In this document: in pieces, positions 1 to 5,718 of the stretch
Numbering within the stretch: the stretch's first letter is position 1
Layout of the letters: each line of letters starts with the position of its first letter
Assembly: GCA_946186215.1 (NCBI GenBank)
Contig: CAMHMM010000025.1
Span: 1 to 12,384 of the forward strand
Origin: an uncultured Ruminococcus sp.
GTDB lineage: Bacteria > Bacillota > Clostridia > Oscillospirales > Ruminococcaceae
DNA length: 12,384 nucleotides
Direction of reading: 5' to 3'
Made by a program: the position numbers and the translations under genes
Notes under the pieces: model-generated
Seen by the model: the letters and a program-made list of their open reading frames with translations, nothing else
The model's database searches: none
Told to the model about the DNA's origin: nothing

Positions 1-1896
1 AAGATCCCCGGCTCATTCACAAAGCGCGAAGGCAAGCCCTCCGAGAAGGCTATCCTCACATCCCGCTGCGTTGACAGACCTATCAGACCGCTCTTCCCCA
101 AGGATATGAGAAATGATGTGTCCGTAGTTATCACCGTTCTTGCAGTAGATCCCGACACACAGCCCGAGATCGTCGGCATGATCGCTACATCTATTGCAAT
201 CTCCATTTCCGATATTCCCTGGAACGGTCCTATCGGCGGCATCAGCGTAGGCCTTGTTGACGGACAGATCGTCCTCAACCCCAACCTTGAGCAGAGAATG
301 AAGAACGACCTGAACCTCACAGTTGCCGGCACAATGGAAAAGATCGTCATGATCGAAGCAGGCGCAAACGAGGTCGATGATGACACTATGCTCAATGCCA
401 TCATGGAAGGCCACAAGGAAATAAAGAAGATCGTTGAGTTCATCAATGATATCAAGGCTCAGATCGGCAAGAAGAAGTTTGAATTCGAGTCCATGGAGGT
501 AGATCACGACCTCTTTGATGCTATCGAGGCTTTTGCATCCGACAGAGTCAAGGTGGCTCTCGACACAGACGACAAGAACAAGCGTGAAGAGATGCTCAAC
601 CCCATCAAGGATGATATCCACGCTAAGTTCGACGAGGAATATCCCGACAAGATACTCATGATCGATGAGTGCATATACAAGCTCCAGAAGAAGATAGTAA
701 GAAACTGGCTCTATGAGGGCAAGCGCGTTGACGGCAGAGGCCTTGACGATATCCGTCCTCTCGCAGCAGAGGTAGGCCTTCTTCCCAGAGTTCACGGCTC
801 AGGCCTGTTCACAAGAGGTCAGACACAGGTGCTCACCATCGCAACACTCGGCCCTGTAAGCGATTCCCAGAAGATAGACGGTATCGATGAGGAAGATACA
901 AAGCGCTATATGCACCAGTATAACTTCCCCTCCTATTCCGTAGGTGAGACCAAGCCTTCAAGAGGCCCCGGAAGAAGAGAGATAGGCCATGGTGCACTTG
1001 CTGAAAGAGCGCTTGTCCCCGTTATCCCCTCTGTGGATGAATTCCCCTATGCAATGAGACTGGTTTCCGAGGTCCTTTCCTCCAACGGTTCCACATCTCA
1101 GGGCTCTATCTGCGGTTCCACACTGGCACTTATGGATGCTGGTGTTCCCATCAAGGCTCCTGTAGCAGGTATCTCCTGCGGCCTTATCACCCGTGACGAC
1201 GGCTCCTTCCAGACTATGGTAGATATCCAGGGACTCGAGGATTTCTTCGGCGACATGGACTTCAAGGTAGGCGGAACAAAGAAGGGTATCACCGCTATTC
1301 AGGTGGATATCAAGGTAGACGGCCTTACATATGACATCATCCGTGAGGCATTCGCAAAGACTCACAAGGCAAGGGACTACATCCTTGACGAGATCATGCT
1401 CAAGGCTATACCCGAGCCCCGCAAGGAAGTCGGCCAGTATGCTCCCAAGATGCTCAAGACCACTGTTCCCACCGACAAGATCAGAGATGTTATCGGTCAG
1501 GGCGGCAAGGTCATCCAGAAGATCTCCGCTGACTGCGGCGTAAAGATAGATATCAACGATGAGGGCGATGTATTCGTAAGCGGTGTTGACAAGGCAGGCT
1601 GCCGCAAGGCTATCCAGATCATCAACACAATAGCAAACGATCCCGAGATCGGTGCTATCTACAAGGGCAAGGTAGTAAGGCTCATGTCCTTCGGTGCATT
1701 TGTTGAGATAGCTCCCGGCAAGGACGGACTTGTTCATATCTCCAAGCTCGACAAGCAGAGAGTTGAGCGCGTTGAGGATGTTGTTTCCATCGGTGACGAG
1801 ATCGTTGTCAAGGTAATGGAAATAGATCAGCAGGGACGCATCAACCTTTCCAGAAAGGATGCTCTTGCAGATCTCGAGGCAAAGAGAAACGGCTGA
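1..1896 (+). CDS. pnp: Polynucleotide phosphorylase (PNPase), 5'-truncated by window edge
   Basis: PNPase is a trimeric cytoplasmic 3'-to-5' exoribonuclease that degrades RNA by phosphorolysis, releasing nucleoside diphosphates. The frame is open from base 1, so 631 codons are visible. The first residues read KIPGSF, then RPIRPLF, which in known PNPases lie about 70 residues in, so that much of the N-terminus is missing. In order the fragment shows the end of RNase PH domain 1, the all-helical linker (codons about 115-235), RNase PH domain 2 with the SSNGSTSQGS phosphate-binding stretch and the GITAIQVDIK motif carrying a conserved catalytic aspartate (codon at 1306-1308), a KH domain with a GQGG loop (1495-1506), and an S1 RNA-binding domain from about 1651. 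The ATG at 106 is an internal methionine, not the start. The stop is TGA at 1894. The total length would be about 700 residues, normal for the family. It is the last gene of its unit, since a hairpin follows. Confidence 0.98.
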   Translation, partial: KIPGSFTKREGKPSEKAILTSRCVDRPIRPLFPKDMRNDVSVVITVLAVDPDTQPEIVGMIATSIAISISDIPWNGPIGGISVGLVDGQIVLNPNLEQRMKNDLNLTVAGTMEKIVMIEAGANEVDDDTMLNAIMEGHKEIKKIVEFINDIKAQIGKKKFEFESMEVDHDLFDAIEAFASDRVKVALDTDDKNKREEMLNPIKDDIHAKFDEEYPDKILMIDECIYKLQKKIVRNWLYEGKRVDGRGLDDIRPLAAEVGLLPRVHGSGLFTRGQTQVLTIATLGPVSDSQKIDGIDEEDTKRYMHQYNFPSYSVGETKPSRGPGRREIGHGALAERALVPVIPSVDEFPYAMRLVSEVLSSNGSTSQGSICGSTLALMDAGVPIKAPVAGISCGLITRDDGSFQTMVDIQGLEDFFGDMDFKVGGTKKGITAIQVDIKVDGLTYDIIREAFAKTHKARDYILDEIMLKAIPEPRKEVGQYAPKMLKTTVPTDKIRDVIGQGGKVIQKISADCGVKIDINDEGDVFVSGVDKAGCRKAIQIINTIANDPEIGAIYKGKVVRLMSFGAFVEIAPGKDGLVHISKLDKQRVERVEDVVSIGDEIVVKVMEIDQQGRINLSRKDALADLEAKRNG

Positions 1897-1937
1897 TATG
1901 CCCGAGCCTTGACTGCAAAGACCTGAATAAACAAAAC

Positions 1938-1976
1938 AGACGGGCAGAGATCGGCGGATCACTGCCCGTTTATTGC
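1938..1976 (+). terminator. Probable intrinsic terminator after pnp
   Basis: ACGGGCAG (1940-1947) pairs with CTGCCCGT (1962-1969), extendable by a G-U and an A-U pair to 1938/1971. Inside the loop GATC (1949-1952) can pair with GATC (1957-1960). The tail after the stem is TTATTG, only moderately U-rich, so termination may be incomplete. It lies 42 bp past the pnp stop codon. Confidence 0.65.
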
Positions 1977-2056
1977 AAAAGGACATGACACCGGGCTTTA
2001 GTGTATGACACACAGAGCCTAAAAAAACGGCTGATGAGAGGACACTATGGGTAAGT

Positions 2057-2087
2057 TTGTCTACAAGGACCCCTGATGTGGTATACT
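2057..2087 (+). promoter_or_regulatory. Candidate extended -10 promoter for the 2124 gene
   Basis: TATACT at 2082-2087 is preceded by TGG, giving an extended -10 (TGnTATACT). A weak -35, TTGTCT, lies at 2057-2062 with a long 19-bp spacer. Transcription would start near 2094, about 30 bp before the ATG at 2124. This fits an independent transcript behind the pnp terminator. Confidence 0.5.
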
Positions 2088-2123
2088 GAGTATGCTCTGA
2101 ATGTGTGAAATGGCGGTGAAATA

Positions 2124-2543
2124 ATGGCAGACGATATAAGGAAAAAGGTACAGCGGATCATTGATGAAAAAGGGCTCTGCAGCTGTATGAACGCCACAAA
2201 GTGGAATGAGCTGCGAAATGCTGTGATAAATGAGCTGCCCTTTCAGCCGCCGTTTATCGTAAAGTTTCTGATGGATGAGGAATGCTTCGGTGAGCAGGAC
2301 TTTGAGCGGGATGTGTATCACACGGCGGACTGGCATTATGCGTATTCCATCGACGGATACAGCTTTGATGCATCATTTGCGATAGAATGGATACGGATCC
2401 ACCCCCGTTATCTTAAAAGCAGGGGAGCGCTCCTTGAGCCCGAAGTCGTAAGCTGTGAAAAGGAATTTGTGCAGGTACTGAACAAATATAACATTCCCTA
2501 TGAAGAGGAAAACGGTGTCTACACTGTATATGGGTACAGATAA
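2124..2543 (+). CDS. Hypothetical small acidic protein (possibly DUF6678-like)
   Basis: 139 residues, with no signal peptide or membrane segment, so probably cytosolic. The ATG is the first start after an in-frame TGA at 2106 and has GGTGA four bases upstream. The N-terminal 20 residues are charged and helical. A block MNATKWNELRNAV (residues 22-34), a central tryptophan W70, and an IEWIRI strand (residues 87-92) followed by a C-terminal helix and strand resemble what I recall of the DUF6678 family. That match is from memory and uncertain. The family has no defined enzymatic role, and some small proteins of this shape act as immunity proteins, but no toxin gene is adjacent to support that here. 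The gene stands alone: a terminator precedes it, its own promoter seems to drive it, and an AT-rich gap follows. I assign no function. Confidence 0.7.
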   Translation: MADDIRKKVQRIIDEKGLCSCMNATKWNELRNAVINELPFQPPFIVKFLMDEECFGEQDFERDVYHTADWHYAYSIDGYSFDASFAIEWIRIHPRYLKSRGALLEPEVVSCEKEFVQVLNKYNIPYEEENGVYTVYGYR

Positions 2544-2745
2544 TTTCAGAAGCTAAATTCAATAAATAAGATGCTTGAATTTTGGGCATTTTAAATTCTA
2601 TTGACAAAGCATTATATGCAAGGGGAATTGTAGAAATACTTAAGAAAATAGAAAAAGAGTTATAGATCATAACAAGCTTTAATAGCGTATATATCTTTGA
2701 AGAATGGTATTTTTGATTTAATAGTATAAAACGAATTTATAAAAC
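2544..2745. other. AT-rich intergenic gap with an 8-bp AT stem and a possible gene remnant
   Basis: About 200 bp, clearly more AT-rich than the flanking genes. AAATTCAA (2555-2562) can pair with TTGAATTT (2575-2582), placed 12 bp after the stop of the 2124 gene, so it may be a weak 3' hairpin. A short plus-strand reading frame (2579-2665) ends in a lysine- and glutamate-rich helix-like tail but has no ATG and no ribosome binding site, so it could be the end of a decayed gene. I see no tRNA or complete gene. Confidence 0.4.
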
Positions 2746-2771
2746 GCACCGCAGAGGTTATTCTGCGGTGT
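2745..2771 (-). terminator. Intrinsic terminator of the cheYCD-DUF218-DUF4186 unit
   Basis: Bases 2747-2755 pair perfectly with 2762-2770 (9 bp, core CACCGCAG/CTGCGGTG) around a 6-base loop, GGTTAT. Read on the minus strand the stem is followed by GCGTTTTAT, a short U run. The TAA of the last gene (2758-2760) sits inside the loop, so translation runs into the terminator, an economical but tight arrangement. Confidence 0.85.
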
Positions 2772-3123
2772 GTCTGTATTCTCGTCCTATCCATTCCATA
2801 AGGAGATTTACGATGCGTTCCTGTTCGTTTTCCGTCAGGGCTCTGCCTTGCGGCACCCTGTACCACTTTTCAAGACAGCCCCGACAGCAGCAGGCGCAGG
2901 CGTGCTGTGCCTTGAAAACGGGGTGCCCGCGATAAGGTGTCTGCTTTCCGTCATTGGGGATATATGCGGGCGCGAGTCGTTTTGCTATCATATCTTTGCA
3001 GTGTTCACGCAGCTTTTGTGTGCCTATGCGGTCGATATATGCCTTATCCTTTATATCAAGGCGGAAGGATGAGCGGAATTTCGAGCGTGACAATCTGAAA
3101 AGTGCCTGATCTATGGTCTGCAT
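2758..3123 (-). CDS. DUF4186 family protein
   Basis: 121 residues, about the usual length for DUF4186. I recognise the family from two conserved blocks: RSKFRSSF at residues 13-20, and the region 56-88 that begins PNDGKQTPYRGHPVF and continues through a cysteine-rich run (C76, C78, C79, C80, C83 next to H74) to LEKWY. Cysteines and histidine this close suggest metal binding, which is inference; no biochemical role is established to my knowledge. No signal peptide or membrane helix is visible. The ATG start overlaps the upstream TGA by one base (TGATG at 3125-3121), so translation is probably coupled. A GTG 15 bases upstream (3138) is in frame but would lie within the end of the upstream gene and is less likely. 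It is the last gene of the che unit, and its stop lies in the terminator loop. Confidence 0.85.
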   Translation of the reverse strand: MQTIDQALFRLSRSKFRSSFRLDIKDKAYIDRIGTQKLREHCKDMIAKRLAPAYIPNDGKQTPYRGHPVFKAQHACACCCRGCLEKWYRVPQGRALTENEQERIVNLLMEWIGREYRHTAE

Positions 3124-3884
3124 CAGCCCTTCACCCACTCATAGATCACCGCGTACCACTCTCTTATCCAGTATGACGGAAGCAGGAGCCTCTGTGTGTG
3201 GGAGCTGACAGCGGCACAGTCAGCCAATCCGTTTTTTTCGGCGATAAGCATAGCCCTGTACTGGTGAAATTCGCTGGTGGCGATGACAACCCTGCCGCCG
3301 AGCCCCCGTTCCTTCATTATCCTGCATGAAAAGGCGAAATTTTCCGCAGTAGTGGTGGAACGATCCTCCATGATGATGCGGTCGGGGGAGATGCCTTTAT
3401 CAATGAGTACATCGCGGATAGCCTCAGCTTCGCTGAATGGCTCGTCACTGCCTTTCCCGCCGGATGCGATGCACACCGCAGAGGGGTTTTCCATCAGGTA
3501 TGAACAGGCTGCCTCTGCTCTCCTGCGCAGCATCAGTGAAGCGCCGTCTGGCTTTACCCTGCACCCGAGGACGATGACTGCATCTGCGCCATTTTCGGGA
3601 TAATTCTGCGCCTGCCTTATCATCAGAACGGATATCACTGCCGCGAGGATTATGCATACAGCCGCAACAGCGGAAAATACGATGATGCTCGCTTTGCCCC
3701 ATGTCCGTTCCCACAGGCGGCCGATAAACTTGTATATGCTCTTGTGGAGCAGGCAAAAAAACAGCAGTGCAAGCGAGAGCACTGCGCCGGTAATATTGCC
3801 AAGATTTGCAGTCGTGGTAGCTGCCGCACTGATAAATATCAGAAGCATCAGCACCGCGGCTGCGGAAAATAAAATATAGATCAT
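3123..3884 (-). CDS. Membrane protein with DUF218 domain (YdcF/SanA/ElyC-like)
   Basis: 253 residues. Three hydrophobic segments (about residues 1-24, 31-47 and 65-89) anchor a C-terminal DUF218 domain (about 100-245). Domain motifs seen: VIVLGCRV (103-110), SGGKGSDE (141-148), SEAEAIRDVL (151-160), EDRSTTTAENF (173-183) and TSEFHQYRA (203-211), all characteristic of the YdcF/SanA/ElyC group. In enterobacteria ElyC and SanA affect envelope integrity and peptidoglycan or lipid-carrier metabolism; the reaction in this protein is not known. The start is supported by GAGGT five bases upstream. It begins 16 bp after cheD and overlaps the DUF4186 start by one base, so it belongs to the che transcription unit, an unexpected partner for chemotaxis proteins. 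The family call is firm, the function open. Confidence 0.88.
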   Translation of the reverse strand: MIYILFSAAAVLMLLIFISAAATTTANLGNITGAVLSLALLFFCLLHKSIYKFIGRLWERTWGKASIIVFSAVAAVCIILAAVISVLMIRQAQNYPENGADAVIVLGCRVKPDGASLMLRRRAEAACSYLMENPSAVCIASGGKGSDEPFSEAEAIRDVLIDKGISPDRIIMEDRSTTTAENFAFSCRIMKERGLGGRVVIATSEFHQYRAMLIAEKNGLADCAAVSSHTQRLLLPSYWIREWYAVIYEWVKG

Positions 3885-3900
3885 ATTTACCTCACAAAGG

Positions 3901-4374
3901 TCATATCATCAGCGTATCCCTGTTTGCGGAGCGTATCTCCATAGTGCCGTTCTGAGCATGGAAATAAACCGTTCTTGCGTAGCTGCCGCCTGTCTCCGAA
4001 GCGATTATCGGGATGCGGTAGGTCTCAAGTATCTTGATGACTGCCTTTATATTGCGTTCGCCTATATTGAAAGCCGAGGATGCAGCGCCGAACATCTGGG
4101 CACCGCCGGCGATCTTTGCTGTAATCTGTGCCTTTTTGGCTCCGCTGTCGATCATTTTAGTGATCAGTTCCGTAATTCCCGTATCAGCGTAGCGTCTCAT
4201 GTTGTTTTCTGTCGAGACTGCTTCCTTGCTCCATGGGAGCATTATATGCGCAAGCCCTGCCACCCTGTTCACAGAGTCGTACAGGCAGATCCCCACACAG
4301 GAGCCCAATGCATAGGTAACAAGCGTTTCATCGCCGGAGGCAACTGCGAGGTCGGCGATAGATACTATTACCAT
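3901..4374 (-). CDS. cheD: CheD, chemoreceptor glutamine deamidase
   Basis: 157 residues, the full family length. CheD hydrolyses specific glutamine side chains of methyl-accepting chemoreceptors to glutamate, setting receptor output, and is sequestered by CheC. The conserved catalytic residues are present: C26 in YALGSCVGICLYD, H43 in GLAHIMLP, and T20. The later motifs TAKIAGGAQMF and FNIGERNI, and the C-terminal ASETGGSYARTVYFHAQNG, are typical. The ATG has GGTGGTG five bases upstream. It lies 32 bp after cheC and 16 bp before the DUF218 gene. The pairing of cheC and cheD matches their known physical interaction. No receptor substrate is encoded in the window. Confidence 0.96.
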   Translation of the reverse strand: MVIVSIADLAVASGDETLVTYALGSCVGICLYDSVNRVAGLAHIMLPWSKEAVSTENNMRRYADTGITELITKMIDSGAKKAQITAKIAGGAQMFGAASSAFNIGERNIKAVIKILETYRIPIIASETGGSYARTVYFHAQNGTMEIRSANRDTLMI

Positions 4375-4406
4375 TTAATCACCACCAAAGCCTGTCGGAG
4401 ATCCGA

Positions 4407-5048
4407 TCATGAAATACCAAGTTTGTCAAAAAGATTGCCCAGCGACTGCAGATCGGGTATCAGTATCATATTGCTGCGCGAGGCAGTCAGCATCTTTTCG
4501 TTGAAGCCCTCGGAAAATGTAAAGCAGTCATCGATAAACAGCACCTTGCTGCCGAGCTCCGCAAATTCCACTGCAGGCACAGCAAGGATCGCACCTACCA
4601 TATCCGTAGTGACATAGGGGACGGAAACATCCGTTGTCATACCGGAAAGGGAGGAGATCGCATTGAGATATGAGCCCGAAAGGATATTGCCTATCTCCTG
4701 AATAAAGGAGCATTCGATCTCATTCAGGTCAAAGGGTGTGGCAGGAGTGCGTCCGAACACCATTTCCACAAGAGCCTTGATAAAGCCCGACTGGAGAATG
4801 GTGAGCATCATCCCGTTGATGTCGCCGTGTAGGCGCACCAGAATACCCGTTACGATATTATCGGGGCCGCCCAGATACTCGATAGCCTGGTTGATACCGA
4901 GCACGCGGACATTCGGAACATCTATCGTAACAAGCTTATTGGAAAAAGAGGAAAGCGCCGTAGCTGCATTTCCCTGCCCGATGTTGCCGATTTCCTTGAG
5001 CACATCATAGTGGACAGGGCCGAGATCCTCCATTCGTGAAAGTTTCAT
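4407..5048 (-). CDS. cheC: CheC, CheY-P phosphatase
   Basis: 213 residues from the ATG at 5048, chosen because GGGAGG lies six bases upstream; an ATG at 5072 would start inside the end of cheY. CheC dephosphorylates phosphorylated CheY and binds CheD, closing the adaptation loop known in Bacillus and Thermotoga. Both pseudo-symmetric active-site helices are intact: LKEIGNIGQGN with E19 and N22, and FIQEIGNILSG with E118 and N121. Two complete sites distinguish it from CheX and from FliM, which lacks them, and it carries no FliY-type extension. It begins 13 bp after the cheY stop and is followed 32 bp on by cheD. Cytosolic. The cognate CheY-P is most simply the neighbouring CheY. Confidence 0.95.
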   Translation of the reverse strand: MKLSRMEDLGPVHYDVLKEIGNIGQGNAATALSSFSNKLVTIDVPNVRVLGINQAIEYLGGPDNIVTGILVRLHGDINGMMLTILQSGFIKALVEMVFGRTPATPFDLNEIECSFIQEIGNILSGSYLNAISSLSGMTTDVSVPYVTTDMVGAILAVPAVEFAELGSKVLFIDDCFTFSEGFNEKMLTASRSNMILIPDLQSLGNLFDKLGIS

Positions 5049-5061
5049 AGCAGGCCTCCCA

Positions 5062-5421
5062 TCACAGGACATTCTCCACTGCTTCGAGCAGTCTTTCCGG
5101 CTTGAAGGGCTTTACTACGAAATCCTTTGCGCCTATCTTGATAGCTTCTATTACCATGCTCTCCTGTCCCATAGCAGAGCACATGATCACCTTTGCATCG
5201 GGATCCTTTGTTTTGATCTCGTGAAGAGCCTCTATACCGCTCATATTGGGCATGGTGATATCCATTATGACGAGGTCGGGGCTGTTCTTTGCGTACTGTG
5301 TACACGCAGTTATGCCGTCCTCTGCCTCAAAAAGCTCGGTATAGCCGTTTTCCGTAAGAGTCTTGGCGATCAGCTTTCTCATGAAAGCCGCATCATCAAC
5401 AATCAGTATTTTCTTGCTCAT
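5062..5421 (-). CDS. cheY: CheY, single-domain response regulator
   Basis: 119 residues, one receiver domain with no output domain. All phosphorylation-site residues are present: acidic pair D9 and D10, phospho-acceptor D54 in VIMDITMPNMSG, S82 in place of the usual Thr/Ser, and K104 in VVKPFKPE. The best match is Gram-positive CheY, supported by the directly adjacent cheC and cheD. The ATG has GGGAGG seven bases upstream. In flagellated relatives CheY-P acts on the motor switch, but no motor gene is seen here, so the target could be another output. It is the first clear gene of a five-gene minus-strand unit. A 22-codon upstream frame ends by overlapping this start (ATGA). An orphan CheY of another pathway cannot be excluded. 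Confidence 0.95.
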   Translation of the reverse strand: MSKKILIVDDAAFMRKLIAKTLTENGYTELFEAEDGITACTQYAKNSPDLVIMDITMPNMSGIEALHEIKTKDPDAKVIMCSAMGQESMVIEAIKIGAKDFVVKPFKPERLLEAVENVL

Positions 5422-5486
5422 CTTGCTGCCTCCCGCGAATATACGGGCATTATGCCGTATAATATTGCTGTATTAAATGAGTTCAT
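5418..5486 (-). CDS. Possible 22-codon leader ORF overlapping the cheY start
   Basis: An ATG at 5486 opens a 22-residue frame (begins MNSFNTAILYG, ends SREAAR) that stops at 5420-5418, its TGA sharing the cheY ATGA. G-rich bases (AGGGGG) lie immediately upstream of the ATG, which is too close for a normal ribosome binding site, and cheY has its own better one. It could be a translated leader that couples to cheY, or chance. I know no homologue. Confidence 0.25.
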   Translation of the reverse strand: MNSFNTAILYGIMPVYSREAAR

Positions 5487-5603
5487 CCCCCTGTGACCGG
5501 GAAAATACCGCAAAGCATCCGCTTTTTATGCACTATCTGCCGCCGGCGGATAAGCATTTCAGATATCTCCCAAGTAATGAGCCCAATGAATAATCGCATA
5601 CTT
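5487..5603 (-). promoter_or_regulatory. Long, structured 5' leader of the che unit
   Basis: Between the predicted start of transcription near 5603 and cheY lie about 180 bases. Complementary segments ATCCGC (5517-5522) and GCGGAT (5547-5552) could close a large hairpin that includes the self-complementary CCGCCGGCGG. Nearer cheY, ATACGG (5441-5446) pairs with CCGTAT (5455-5460) just upstream of the ribosome binding site. I could not match this to a known riboswitch class; the conserved c-di-GMP-I (GEMM) core is not present on this strand. Confidence 0.35.
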
Positions 5604-5610
5604 AATACTT

Positions 5611-5639
5611 ATTATAACATATTAAAATGTTTTTTTCTA
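5611..5639 (-). promoter_or_regulatory. Promoter for the cheY-cheC-cheD unit (extended -10)
   Basis: Read on the minus strand, TATAAT (5616-5611) is preceded by TGT, an extended -10. TAGAAA (5639-5634) stands 17 bases upstream and matches four of six -35 positions. This is a housekeeping-type promoter. I found no motility sigma factor (sigma-D type, GCCGATAA) signature in the region. Confidence 0.6.
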
Positions 5640-5670
5640 CATTTATTTACAATTTATACCAAAACCACGG

Positions 5671-5695
5671 CCTGAAAAGTGTAGAAAATTTCAGG
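5671..5695 (-). terminator. Weak hairpin downstream of the GGDEF/EAL gene
   Basis: CCTGAAA (5671-5677) pairs with TTTCAGG (5689-5695) around 11 bases, 24 bp past the stop codon of the c-di-GMP gene. On the minus strand the tail is CCGTGGTTTTGG, so the U run is poor; on the plus strand the tail TTAATTTT is richer. Read-through into the che unit is therefore conceivable. Confidence 0.4.
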
Positions 5696-5718
5696 TTAAT
5701 TTTGTACAGTTTCTATAA

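Noticed and set aside
13..795. 260-codon minus-strand frame across the 5' part of pnp
   Set aside because: Another antisense shadow of pnp; no start signals and no family resemblance.
958..2013. 351-codon minus-strand frame across pnp
   Set aside because: Antisense shadow of a highly expressed gene with biased codons; the product matches nothing and would read through the pnp terminator.
2047..2076. Nine-codon frame starting ATGGGTAAG with GAGAGG upstream
   Set aside because: It has a fair ribosome binding site, but the product (MGKFVYKDP) is too short to support as a gene, and it overlaps the proposed promoter of the next gene. It may be the remnant of a start region.
3958..4617. 219-codon plus-strand frame over cheD and the end of cheC
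   Set aside because: It is antisense to two well-supported genes and resembles no protein family.
5505..5525. Plus-strand CCGCAAAGC resembling part of a c-di-GMP-I riboswitch core
   Set aside because: The rest of the GEMM core is missing, and on this strand no gene follows; the downstream gene is convergent.
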